A DNA stretch of 64,000 nucleotides. Source: an uncultured Rhizobium sp. Its GTDB lineage: Bacteria > Pseudomonadota > Alphaproteobacteria > Rhizobiales > Rhizobiaceae. Of this stretch, positions 38,285-47,152 are shown in pieces. Position 1 is the first letter of the stretch, and the number at the start of each line of letters is the position of its first letter. Under the pieces are notes generated by a model that was given only the letters and a program-made list of their open reading frames with translations, did no database searches and was not told the DNA's origin. The position numbers and the translations under genes were made by a program. The DNA is taken from contig CAMFHE010000009.1 in assembly GCA_945952045.1 (NCBI GenBank), positions 83,430 through 147,429 on the forward strand, given 5' to 3'.

Positions 38285-39151
38285 TTACACCTTCTCATCG
38301 GCGATGGTGTTGCGCAGCATGCCGATGCCCTCGGCCTCGACCTCGACCACATCGCCCGGCTTCAGGCAGATCGGCGGATCGAAGCGGGCGCCGGCACCCG
38401 TCGGCGTGCCGCAGACGATGACGTCACCCGGCACCAGCGTCGTGAAGGTGGAGATGTAATTGATGATCTTGCGGAAGGAGAAGATCATGCGGCTGGTGCG
38501 ATCCTGCTGGCGCACCTCACCGTTGACGCGGGTTTCGAGCTTGATGTCGGCAAGCTGGCTCTCGTCGACATAGGGCACCAGCCAGGGGCCGATGGAGCCG
38601 GTGGCGTCGAAATTCTTGCCCTGCGTCACGTTGAACTTCGCGTGGCGCACCCAGTCGCGGATCGTGCCCTCGTTGCAGAGGGTGAGCGCGGCGATATGGT
38701 CCAGCGCATCGGCCTCGGAAATCCGCCGGTCGCCCTTGCCAATGACGATTGTGACTTCGCCCTCGTAGTCGAGCTGCGGGCTTTCCGGCGGGCGGATCAG
38801 TGGCCGGTCATGGCCGGTGAAGGAGCGCGGGAAGCGGATGAACAGCGAGGGATTGGAAGGTGCTGCCTGCCCGTCCTTGTATTCCTCGTTGCGGTCAGGG
38901 AAATTGACGCCGACGCAGATGATCTTTTCCGGCGCGGGAATCGGGATCTCGTAGGTGATCTCGGAGAGCGGGATATCGGCGGCCAGGCTCTCGCCCTCTT
39001 CCGCCAGCTTCGCCAATGCGCCCGCCTCGATGACCTCGCGCAGCGTCGGCCAGGTTTTTCCGTGCCGCGCCGAGAGATCGACGACGCCGTCATCCCTCAG
39101 CAAACCGTAACCGCTGCCCTTGGCGGTCGAGAAACTCAACAATCTGGCCAT
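38285..39151 (-). CDS. hpaG: Fumarylacetoacetate hydrolase family protein (HpaG-type isomerase/decarboxylase)
   Basis: KIICVGVNFPDRNEEY, LDYEGEVTIVIGKGDR, VPGDVIVCGTPTGAGAR; single-domain FAH in hpa operon. Confidence 0.82.
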   Translation of the reverse strand: MARLLSFSTAKGSGYGLLRDDGVVDLSARHGKTWPTLREVIEAGALAKLAEEGESLAADIPLSEITYEIPIPAPEKIICVGVNFPDRNEEYKDGQAAPSNPSLFIRFPRSFTGHDRPLIRPPESPQLDYEGEVTIVIGKGDRRISEADALDHIAALTLCNEGTIRDWVRHAKFNVTQGKNFDATGSIGPWLVPYVDESQLADIKLETRVNGEVRQQDRTSRMIFSFRKIINYISTFTTLVPGDVIVCGTPTGAGARFDPPICLKPGDVVEVEAEGIGMLRNTIADEKV

Positions 39152-39208
39152 CTGCGCCTCGCTTTTCTGTCTGTGTCGGGGCTTCGCCGCCCCGTATTCC
39201 TCAACGAA

Positions 39209-39240
39209 GTCCCCTCCCCCGCAAGCGGGAAGAGGGTCAG
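39209..39240. repeat. REP-like palindromic element in hpaD-hpaG spacer
   Basis: GTCCCCTCCCCCGCAAGCGGGAAGAGGGTCAG; CCCTC/GAGGG arms around CCGCAAGCGG core, typical of dispersed palindromic repeats. Confidence 0.5.
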
Positions 39241-39257
39241 GGTGAGGGCATTCTACC

Positions 39258-40238
39258 TTACGGCGCGACGATCGGCTGTGCCTTCAGCACGCTGTCGTGC
39301 GGCTCGGCGCCGGCGAACAGGCTGCCTTCCTCGAACCAGGATTTCGGCGCCGGTGCGCCCCACAGCGTCTGGCGTTGCGGATCCTTCAGATCCCACTTGA
39401 TCGGCTCAAGGTCGGGATCGACGGTCTGGTAATCCGAGCAGTAGATCTCGATGCGGTGGCCGTCGGGATCGCGGATATAGAGGAAGAAAGCATTGGAAAT
39501 GCCATGGCGGCCGGGGCCGCGCTCGATGTTCGGCAGCCAGCCGGTGGTCGACATGAGATCCAGCAGGTCGATGATGTTGAGCGGCGTCGGCACCCAGAAG
39601 GCGGTGTGGTGCAGGCGCGGACCCTTGCCGTTGGTAAAGGCGATGTCGTGGACGCCGCCCTTGCGATGCGTCCAGGCAGCCCAGAGACGGCCGGTTTCCT
39701 CGTCGGCGGTGTATTCCGTCACTCGGAAACCGATCTCGTTGTAGAAAGCGACGCTCTCGTCGACATCCGGCGAGAAGCAGTTGAAGTGATCGATGCGCAG
39801 CGGCTTCACGCCCTTGTAGAGCGCGTATTTCTGGTGGATCGGCGGCAGGCGGTCCATCTTGGAGTAGAATTCCAGCGGGATACCGTGCGGATCGCGGGTG
39901 CGGAAGGTGCGGCTCTGGTAGGGGCGTTCGATCCATTCGACCGGCAGGCCCTTGCCCTTGAAGAAATGCTCGGCCTTGTCGAGATCTTCTTCGGAAAAGA
40001 CCTTGAAGCCGAGATCGCGGGCTTCGGCCTTGTCAGCCTTCTTCAGCACGATGCAGTGATGGCCGCGCTCTTCGAGGGCACGCAGATAGATCGTGTCCTT
40101 GTCCTCGTCGGTCACCTGCAGGCCGAGCGTATCGACATAGAAGGCGCGCGACTTGGCAAGATCGGTGACGGCCAGTTCGACATGGCTGAGGCGCACGATG
40201 TTGAAGGGCGGGTAGAGATTGGGGGACGGTAGGGCCAT
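39258..40238 (-). CDS. hpaD: 3,4-dihydroxyphenylacetate 2,3-dioxygenase
   Basis: Extradiol dioxygenase glyoxalase fold: NIVRLSHVELAVTDLAKSRAFYVDTLGL; RLHHTAFWVPTPLNIID; DPDGHRIEIYCSDYQ. Confidence 0.93.
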   Translation of the reverse strand: MALPSPNLYPPFNIVRLSHVELAVTDLAKSRAFYVDTLGLQVTDEDKDTIYLRALEERGHHCIVLKKADKAEARDLGFKVFSEEDLDKAEHFFKGKGLPVEWIERPYQSRTFRTRDPHGIPLEFYSKMDRLPPIHQKYALYKGVKPLRIDHFNCFSPDVDESVAFYNEIGFRVTEYTADEETGRLWAAWTHRKGGVHDIAFTNGKGPRLHHTAFWVPTPLNIIDLLDLMSTTGWLPNIERGPGRHGISNAFFLYIRDPDGHRIEIYCSDYQTVDPDLEPIKWDLKDPQRQTLWGAPAPKSWFEEGSLFAGAEPHDSVLKAQPIVAP

Positions 40239-40277
40239 GATTTCCTCCTCAAAGTGTCAGGTGCGGCGAGCAAGCGC

Positions 40278-41792
40278 TCAGCCGCCGAGTTTCTGGATGG
40301 CGTGCGCCGAGTTGGCGAAGGCGACGTTCTTGGTTTCCATGTAGAAATCGAAGGACCAGTCGCCGCCGTCACGGCCGATGCCGGAGCTCTTGACGCCGCC
40401 GAAGGGCGTCGGCAGATGGCGGACGTTTTCGGAATTGACCCAGATCATCCCGGCTTCCAGCGCATCGGTGAAACGGAAAGCGCGGGTGACGTCGCTGGTC
40501 CAGAGATAGCCAGTCAGGCCGTATTGCACGTCGTTGGCCAGTTCCAGCGCCTGCGCTTCGTCCTTGAAGGGGATGGCGGTCAGGACCGGGCCGAAAATTT
40601 CTTCCTGGGCAATGCGCATCCGGTTGTGAGCGCCGGTGAACAGCGTCGGCGAGACATAGCAGCCGCCGCCCGGACCGTCGAATTTCGCGCCGCCGGCGGC
40701 AACGGTCGCGCCTTCGCCACGGCCGATCTCGATATATTCCAGCACCTTCTTTTCATGCACCGGATGGATCAGCGGGCCGACGACCGTTTCCGGGTCGAGC
40801 GGATGGCCGACCTTGATGCGCTTGGCCTTTTCGGCAACCAGCGCCGTGAACGTGTCGTAAACGCTTTCCTCGACCAGCAGACGCGAGGACGACGTGCAGC
40901 GCTCGCCGTTCAGCGAGTAGATCATGAAGACCGCAGCATCCGCGGCGCGCTCCAGGTCGGCATCGGCAAAGACCACGACCGGGTTCTTGCCGCCGAGTTC
41001 GAAATGCACGCGCTTCAGCGTATCGGCGCCCTGTTTCATGATCATCGAGCCGGTGCGGCTTTCGCCGACAAAGCCGATGGCCTTGATATCAGGATGTTCG
41101 GTCAGCGCCTTGCCGGCGTCCTCGCCAAGCCCGTTGACGAGGTTCCAGACGCCCTTCGGCAGGCCGGCTTCCTCGGCGATCTCGACCAGCAGGCGGGCGG
41201 TCAGCGGCGAGAATTCGGCCGGCTTGTGGACGATGGTGCAACCGGCGGCAAGGGCCGGCGCAATCTTCCAGGTCGACAGCATGAACGGCGTGTTCCACGG
41301 CGTGATGATGCCGACCGGGCCGATCGGCACACGCGTGGTCATGTTGATCTGGCCGGGGCCGCGCAGCGTCTTGCCGTCACGCGCCTCAGGGGCGCGGTCG
41401 GCGAAGAAGCGGAAGTTTTCCGCGCCGCGGAGCGCCGCCTTGGCCATGAACTTCAAGGACTGCCCGGTATCCATGCATTCGACGAAGGCGATCTCTTCGG
41501 CGCGCGCCACGATGGCATCGGCGATCTTGTGCAACAGCTTCTTGCGGGCCGTGCCGTCCATCGCCGCCCATGCCGGGAAAGCGGCCTTGGCTGCCTTGGC
41601 GGCGCGGTCGATATCGGCCGCCTTGCCGCGCGCGACATTGGCCAGCGGCTTCAGGTCAACAGGCGAGATCGTCTCGAAGGTGGCGCCGTCGGCGGCCGGC
41701 ACATCCTCGCCGCCGATGCGGTTCAGGACGCCGTTTTCGAATGTCTGCAGATAGGCTTTCGCCTTGGCGATGTTTTCGTCGAGCTTGGACAT
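40278..41792 (-). CDS. hpaE: 5-carboxymethyl-2-hydroxymuconate semialdehyde dehydrogenase
   Basis: ALDH motifs PWNTPFMLSTWKIAPALAAGCTIVHKPAE, FELGGKNPVVVFADADLE, NGERCTSSSRLLVEE; hpa operon context. Confidence 0.93.
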   Translation of the reverse strand: MSKLDENIAKAKAYLQTFENGVLNRIGGEDVPAADGATFETISPVDLKPLANVARGKAADIDRAAKAAKAAFPAWAAMDGTARKKLLHKIADAIVARAEEIAFVECMDTGQSLKFMAKAALRGAENFRFFADRAPEARDGKTLRGPGQINMTTRVPIGPVGIITPWNTPFMLSTWKIAPALAAGCTIVHKPAEFSPLTARLLVEIAEEAGLPKGVWNLVNGLGEDAGKALTEHPDIKAIGFVGESRTGSMIMKQGADTLKRVHFELGGKNPVVVFADADLERAADAAVFMIYSLNGERCTSSSRLLVEESVYDTFTALVAEKAKRIKVGHPLDPETVVGPLIHPVHEKKVLEYIEIGRGEGATVAAGGAKFDGPGGGCYVSPTLFTGAHNRMRIAQEEIFGPVLTAIPFKDEAQALELANDVQYGLTGYLWTSDVTRAFRFTDALEAGMIWVNSENVRHLPTPFGGVKSSGIGRDGGDWSFDFYMETKNVAFANSAHAIQKLGG

Positions 41793-41856
41793 GGGGGTCA
41801 CTCCGTCAGCAAAAGAGGTGCCGGCAGCGGCTCTCGCGCCGGTGAATAAATCGGGA

Positions 41857-42249
41857 TCAGGCCTGCTTGTCGCGCAGGCGCGGATGGATGGCGTTCTTCT
41901 TCCAGCTCAGTTCCGCGTCGATCTCGCGGATCTCCAGCGTCAGCGCGAAATGCGGGGTGGTAAACAGCGGCGACAGGAACTCGGTAACCGTGGCGAAGAT
42001 CGCCTCGCCGGTCTTTTTCTTCTCCTCGGCGCTACGGCCCTTGCCGATGCGGAAGGACATGTCGATGAAGCCGTTTTCCGGCAGCAGATCGGCCACCGCA
42101 TAGGCATCGGCGCGAAACGCCCGCACCCGCACGGCGCCGAGCTCGAACAGACCGGTCGACAGGATCGTCGCATGCACCGCCTTGCACAGCCCATCGAAGT
42201 CGACGACGCCATCGAGATTGGCGGAATAGTCCATGGTGAAATGCGGCAT
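41857..42249 (-). CDS. hpaF: 5-carboxymethyl-2-hydroxymuconate delta-isomerase
   Basis: MPHFTMDYSANL (catalytic Pro after Met); FIDMSFRIGKGRSAEEKKKTGEAIFA. Confidence 0.9.
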   Translation of the reverse strand: MPHFTMDYSANLDGVVDFDGLCKAVHATILSTGLFELGAVRVRAFRADAYAVADLLPENGFIDMSFRIGKGRSAEEKKKTGEAIFATVTEFLSPLFTTPHFALTLEIREIDAELSWKKNAIHPRLRDKQA

Positions 42250-42296
42250 GGCTCCCTCCCTTCGGGATCGCCCGCTCCGGTCGGGCATTATTATAT

Positions 42297-42308
42297 TTAA
42301 CATGTTAA
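42297..42308. promoter_or_regulatory. HpaR operator-like palindrome in hpaF/hpaR divergent intergenic region
   Basis: TTAACATGTTAA perfect 12-bp palindrome. Confidence 0.6.
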
Positions 42309-42366
42309 TGATATCGCCGGATGTGTCAAGCGGCTTGTCGGATCCAAAAATCGGCGCGAGATTGAA

Positions 42367-42870
42367 ATGGACGCGGAAATGCACCATAGAACCAGCATGC
42401 ACGACAATTCGCCCCCCAAGTCCAAATTGCCGCAGGATGCGCTGTTGCCGCGCAATACGCGCCGCTCGTTGCCGATCGCGCTGTTGCGCGCCCGTGAAGC
42501 GGTGATGACGCATTTCCGGCCGATGCTGGCCGAACACGATATGACCGAGCAGCAATGGCGCGTCATCCGCATCCTTGCCGAAGCCGGCACGGTCGATGCC
42601 TCCGACATGGCCGAGCGCGCCTTCATTCTGGCGCCGAGCCTGACGCGCATCATCCGCTCGCTGGAGGAACGCGGCCTCATCACCAAGGCCAAGGACGAAA
42701 ATGACGGCCGGCGGGTGCTGTTGCAGATCACCCCGCCCGGCCTTGCCATCATCAACGAGGTGGCCCCGGAAAGCCGGCTCATCTACGAAACGCTGGAAAA
42801 GCGTTTCGGCCGCGAGCGCATCGACCAGCTTCTCGACATGCTGGACGAGCTGGCGACCATCAACGACTGA
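42367..42870 (+). CDS. hpaR: HpaR-type MarR family regulator
   Basis: RRSLPIALLRAREAVMTHFRPMLAEHDMTEQQWRVIRILAEAG; divergent from hpa catabolic operon. Confidence 0.9.
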   Translation: MDAEMHHRTSMHDNSPPKSKLPQDALLPRNTRRSLPIALLRAREAVMTHFRPMLAEHDMTEQQWRVIRILAEAGTVDASDMAERAFILAPSLTRIIRSLEERGLITKAKDENDGRRVLLQITPPGLAIINEVAPESRLIYETLEKRFGRERIDQLLDMLDELATIND

Positions 42871-43846
42871 CCTCTTCCGCCAGCGCCCTGACATCGGCGA
42901 CATAGCGTTGCAGACGGGCCGCATTGTCGGCCAATTCCGGACGTGACGCCGCCCAGCCGATATAGGTGAGCGCCCGCAACAGCAGAAAGAGCTGCAGATG
43001 GACGAATTCCGCCTTCGCCTGCGGACGGATTTCCGCGTAGCCGTGCAACAGGGCAAAGTGCAGATCGGCGAAATCCGGCTCGCGACGATTGCGCAGCAAA
43101 GCCGTCGCCAGATCGAACAGGCGGAAACCGAAACCGCAATCGTCGAAATCGATGAAGGCCACTCCCTCGCCCTGCACGAAGACATTTTCGCGCACGAGGT
43201 CGGCATGGATCAGGCCGAAATCCAGATCCTTGGCAATCTCCGCAAGCTTGACTTGGAGATGGTCGCGCAGACCGGTGAGGTAATCCCGATCCTCTTCCGA
43301 CAAGGCCTCGCAATCCCAGAAGCGCCCCCAGAAGGGCGCGTCGCCGAGCAGGCCTTCGGCATCCCAGGCCGGCCGCTCGAAACCCTTCGGCGTCGGAAAC
43401 GCATCGGCGCTCGCATGCATGCGCGCCATGTCGCGGCCGATGGTCGCAAAGATCGCCGGCAGATCGCGGCCTGCGCGTGGCAGCGGCGTTCCGCTTTCAC
43501 CCAGCGGCTCCCCATCCACCCAGCCGATCAGATCGACACAATGCGGCTCCCCGCCCTCCACCGGCAGAATAACCAAAAGCTTGCCGTCTGCGGTCGGAGC
43601 GGGCGCGGGAACGGTAAGTCCCGACGCACGCAAATGCGCCATCCAGGCGAGTTCCGACGAGAGCGCTGCCTGTGAATGATAGGCGGGGCGATGCAGGCGC
43701 AGCGCCGCCGGCCGGCCATTGGCCAGCCGCACCTTGAACACCGCATTCTCGCGGTATTTCAAGAGTGCCGGCGTTTGCGCCGGCAGGTTCCAATGCCCGA
43801 GCGCGGCTTGCGCTCGCGCCGTCAGGGTTTCGACGATACTGTCCAT
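42860..43846 (-). CDS. APH-family phosphotransferase (hydroxylysine kinase/AGPHD1-like)
   Basis: ENAVFKVRLANGRPAALRLHRP, FGLIHADLVRENVFVQGEGVAFIDFDDCGFGFRLFDLA; 5 bp downstream of AGXT2L-like gene. Confidence 0.82.
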   Translation of the reverse strand: MDSIVETLTARAQAALGHWNLPAQTPALLKYRENAVFKVRLANGRPAALRLHRPAYHSQAALSSELAWMAHLRASGLTVPAPAPTADGKLLVILPVEGGEPHCVDLIGWVDGEPLGESGTPLPRAGRDLPAIFATIGRDMARMHASADAFPTPKGFERPAWDAEGLLGDAPFWGRFWDCEALSEEDRDYLTGLRDHLQVKLAEIAKDLDFGLIHADLVRENVFVQGEGVAFIDFDDCGFGFRLFDLATALLRNRREPDFADLHFALLHGYAEIRPQAKAEFVHLQLFLLLRALTYIGWAASRPELADNAARLQRYVADVRALAEEVSR

Positions 43847-43851
43847 GGCGT

Positions 43852-45135
43852 CTAGAGCCCGCTCAACACGTCGTCGAGCGTCGCCAGCATCAGGTCGGCA
43901 TTCTCCCTGCTGAACGGCATGGGCGGGCGGATCTTCGTGGCGTTCTGGTGAATGCCGAGCTTGCCCATCAAGACCCCGCGCTCGCGCATCTCGTTGATGA
44001 CGCGGGTGGCGATGTCGGAGGCCGGGGTTTTTTCCTGCCGGTCGAGCACCAGTTCCGCGCCGAAGAACAGGCCGCTGCCACGGACATTGCCGATCAGCGT
44101 ATGCTTTTCCGCCAGTTTTTGCAGGCCCTGCCGGGCGTAAGCGCCGACATCGAGCGCATTCGCCTGCAGCTTCTCCTCCTCCAGCACATCGAGCATGGCC
44201 ATGGCCGCCGCGCAGGAGACGGGGTTCCCACCGAAGGTATTGAAGTAACGAAAGGCCTTTCGGAAAGCGTTCAGCGTATCCCCATTGGCGACGACGCCGC
44301 CGACTGGATGGCCGTTGCCCATCGGCTTGCCGAGGGTGACGATATCGGGAACGATGCCGGCCTTCTGGTGGCCCCACATATGGGTGCCGGTGCGGCCGAA
44401 ACCGGGCTGCACCTCGTCGCAGATGACCAGCCCGCCCGCCTTGCGCACGGCGGCGACGGCCGGGGCGAGGAAATTTTCCGGCAGGTCCGGAAAACCTTCA
44501 TTGGCGAAGAAGGGATCGATGATCAGCGCCGAAAAGCCGAAGGGGCTTTCCTGAAGCGAGGCAATCGCCTTCTCCACCTCGGCCGCCCAGGCTTCCGCAA
44601 ACGCCTGTCCGCCCTCGCCGCCCAGCGGACGATAGGCATCCGGGGCCGGCACATGGCGGACATGGCCACCATAACCGCCGACCGGCGGCATGCGCGTCGA
44701 AAGCTGCGACACCGCCGTGGTATTGCCGTGATAGGTGAAGTCGGTGGCGATGACGCCGGTCTTGCCGGTCACCGCCTGCGCCATGCGCAAGGCCACGTCG
44801 TTGGCCTCGCTGCCGGTGCAGGTCAGGATCGCGGTGTCGAGGCTCTTGTCGAACGTCGCCGTCAGCCGCTCGACATAATCGAGAATGCCCTCATGCAGGT
44901 AGCGCGTATGGGTGTTCAGCGTTCCGGCCTGCCGGCAGATCGCCTCGACGACGCGCGGATGGCAATGGCCGACATGCGGGACATTGTTGTAGCAATCGAG
45001 ATATTTGCGCCCGTCCGCATCCCAGACCCAAACGCCCTCGCCTTTCACCAGATGGACGGGATCGTTGTAGAACAAAGACATGTTCCTGCCGAGCAGCCGG
45101 TCGCGGCGTTCGCGCAATGCCTGTTCGCCGCTCAT
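43852..45135 (-). CDS. Class III aminotransferase-fold protein resembling ethanolamine-P/5-phosphohydroxylysine phospho-lyase (AGXT2L family)
   Basis: RRDRLLGRNMSLFYNDPVHLVKGEGVWVWDADGRKYLDCYNNVPHVGHCHPRVVEAI; IVTLGKPMGNGHPVGG PLP Lys region; YFNTFGGNPVSCA. Confidence 0.8.
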   Translation of the reverse strand: MSGEQALRERRDRLLGRNMSLFYNDPVHLVKGEGVWVWDADGRKYLDCYNNVPHVGHCHPRVVEAICRQAGTLNTHTRYLHEGILDYVERLTATFDKSLDTAILTCTGSEANDVALRMAQAVTGKTGVIATDFTYHGNTTAVSQLSTRMPPVGGYGGHVRHVPAPDAYRPLGGEGGQAFAEAWAAEVEKAIASLQESPFGFSALIIDPFFANEGFPDLPENFLAPAVAAVRKAGGLVICDEVQPGFGRTGTHMWGHQKAGIVPDIVTLGKPMGNGHPVGGVVANGDTLNAFRKAFRYFNTFGGNPVSCAAAMAMLDVLEEEKLQANALDVGAYARQGLQKLAEKHTLIGNVRGSGLFFGAELVLDRQEKTPASDIATRVINEMRERGVLMGKLGIHQNATKIRPPMPFSRENADLMLATLDDVLSGL

Positions 45136-45136
45136 C

Positions 45137-46495
45137 TCACTGCCCCTTCGCGGCGGTCAGGCCGGCATCGAGCGCCGAGACGATTTTTTGTACGTCGGCG
45201 GCAGTGATGACCAGAGGCGGCGAGATGATGACGTTCGAGCCCGAGGTTCGGACCATGACGCCCTCGTCATAGGCGGTGTCATAGACCTTCTGCACAACAT
45301 CCTTGGCGGCAGCGCTTTTCTTGGCGCGGTCCGAGACCAGCTCCAGCGCCGCCATCAACCCGCGCCCACGCACGTCGCCGACCAGTTCATGCTTGGCCTT
45401 CAGGCTTTCCAGCCCGGCCATCAGCTCCGGCCCGCGCGCAGCGGCGTTGGCGGCGGTGTTCACCCTGGCGGTTTCCTTCAGCGTCGCAAGGGCCGCCGCC
45501 GCGCCCACCGGATGGCCGGAATAGGTGTAGCCATGGCCGATGGCGCCGAAGGTCGTCTTGTCGGCTTCGAAGACACTCGCCACCTTGTCGGCGATCATCA
45601 CCGCGCCGAAGGGGAAGTAGCCGTTGGTGATCGCCTTGGCGGTGGTCATCATGTCGGGCTTGACGCCCCAGCCGCGCGAACCGGTCCAGGCCCCGGTGCG
45701 GCCGAAGGCGGTGATGACCTCGTCGGCGATCAGCAGGATGCCGTGCTTGTCGCAGATGGCGCGCATCAGCGGCATGAAGGTCTCGTGCGGCACGATGACG
45801 CCACCGGCGCCCAGCACCGGCTCCATGATGAAGGCGGCAATGGTATCGGCGCCCTGGAAGGCGATCTCGTCCTCGAACTGGCGGGCGATGGACTGCGCGA
45901 TTTCGGCCGGATCGGTGGTGTTGAACGGGTTGCGATAGGGATAGGGCGCGGCGAGATGGAAGACGCCGGGCAGCAACGGCTCGTAGTTGCGGCGGAAATT
46001 GGCATTGCCGTTGACCGAAGCGCCGCCGAAATGCGTGCCGTGATAGCCCTTCTTCAGCGCCACGAACTTGGTGCGTTCCGGCTGACCATTGATCTTGTGG
46101 AACTGGCGGGCAAGGCGCAGCGCCGTCTCGACCGAATCCGAACCACCCGAGGTGAAGAAGGAACGGGTCAGCCCATCCTCCTTGAAGAATTCGGCCAGCT
46201 CGTAGGAAAGCTCGATCAGCGGCGAATTAGTGGTGCCACGGAAGGTCGAGTAGTAGGGCAACTCGTCGAGCTGGTCGCGGATTGCCTTCTTCACCGGCTC
46301 GCAGGAATAGCCGAGATTGACGTTCCAGAGACCGCCGACGGCATCGAGTACCTTCTTGCCGTGGATATCCACCACCTCGACGCCCTCTGCGCCGTTGATG
46401 ATGCGCGGCGGCTTGGCCTGCATCTCGGCCGGATGCGCCATGGGATGCCAGAGATGGCGGGCATTGTTCTCGATCAGGAAGTTGGAATCGCGCAT
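45137..46495 (-). CDS. Class III aminotransferase (omega-amino acid/polyamine:pyruvate type)
   Basis: FLIENNARHLWHPMAHPAEM, FFTSGGSDSVETALRLARQ, LLIADEVITAFGRTGAW, TTAKAITNGYFPFGAVMI. Confidence 0.9.
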   Translation of the reverse strand: MRDSNFLIENNARHLWHPMAHPAEMQAKPPRIINGAEGVEVVDIHGKKVLDAVGGLWNVNLGYSCEPVKKAIRDQLDELPYYSTFRGTTNSPLIELSYELAEFFKEDGLTRSFFTSGGSDSVETALRLARQFHKINGQPERTKFVALKKGYHGTHFGGASVNGNANFRRNYEPLLPGVFHLAAPYPYRNPFNTTDPAEIAQSIARQFEDEIAFQGADTIAAFIMEPVLGAGGVIVPHETFMPLMRAICDKHGILLIADEVITAFGRTGAWTGSRGWGVKPDMMTTAKAITNGYFPFGAVMIADKVASVFEADKTTFGAIGHGYTYSGHPVGAAAALATLKETARVNTAANAAARGPELMAGLESLKAKHELVGDVRGRGLMAALELVSDRAKKSAAAKDVVQKVYDTAYDEGVMVRTSGSNVIISPPLVITAADVQKIVSALDAGLTAAKGQ

Positions 46496-46507
46496 GGGGA
46501 TATCCTT

Positions 46508-47152
46508 TCAAAGTCCAAGCATTTTCAATGCCTGCGCGTAAGATTCGGCAGGCCGGGTCACGTCGAAATGCACATGGGGAAGGCCGACGGCTTCGGCCCC
46601 CTCAATATTCTTCTTCTGGTCGTCGACGAACACGCAATCCGCCCGGTCAAGGCCGACTTCCGCCAGCACCTGCTCATAGGCGCGCGGATCGGGCTTGAGG
46701 ATCTTCGTATAGGTCGCATCGACGATGACGTCGAACAGCTCGATGAGCGGGAAACGCTTGCGGAATTCGACGCCGTAGAACAGGTCGAGTTCGTTGGAGA
46801 GAATGGCGAGCTTCAGCCCGGCTTGCCTTGCGCGCAGGATGGCGTCGCGCGCTTCCGGGCGCAGCACCAGTTCGGCATCGGCGCCACGCGCCCGCTGCAC
46901 GAAGGTCTTCATATCATCCCACTCTTCGCCGAGCATCGCGCCGACTTCGCGGGTGCGGGTCATCCAGTAATCGCGCTCGGTGATGTCGCGCGCCTGCATC
47001 GAAACCCAGAGCGGATCGGTCGAGGGATCGAAGGGGCCGCGCCAGGTGAGCGTGCCGGCGGGCAGTCCCAGCGCCCGCTCCGTAATCGCATGTGTCTCGA
47101 ACAGAGTGCGGGTCACGACGCCGCCGAAATCGAGGATCAATGCCTTGTTCAT
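46508..47152 (-). CDS. HAD-superfamily hydrolase
   Basis: ALILDFGGVVTRTLFET, LAILSNELDLFYGVEF, KPDPRAYEQVLAEVGLDRADCVFVDDQKKNIEGA. Confidence 0.9.
   Translation of the reverse strand: MNKALILDFGGVVTRTLFETHAITERALGLPAGTLTWRGPFDPSTDPLWVSMQARDITERDYWMTRTREVGAMLGEEWDDMKTFVQRARGADAELVLRPEARDAILRARQAGLKLAILSNELDLFYGVEFRKRFPLIELFDVIVDATYTKILKPDPRAYEQVLAEVGLDRADCVFVDDQKKNIEGAEAVGLPHVHFDVTRPAESYAQALKMLGL

Noticed and set aside
36587-39400. 937-aa plus-strand ORF antisense to hpaI/hpaH/hpaG
   Set aside because: Spans three well-supported genes and their intergenic gaps in antisense; composition is atypical of real proteins.
42250-43206. Long N-terminal extension of the hpaF ORF
   Set aside because: Runs antisense through hpaR; HpaF starts at MPHFTMDY (42249).
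43847-44377. N-terminal extension of the kinase ORF
   Set aside because: Out-of-frame reading of the aminotransferase-like gene; kinase starts at MDSIVETL (43846).
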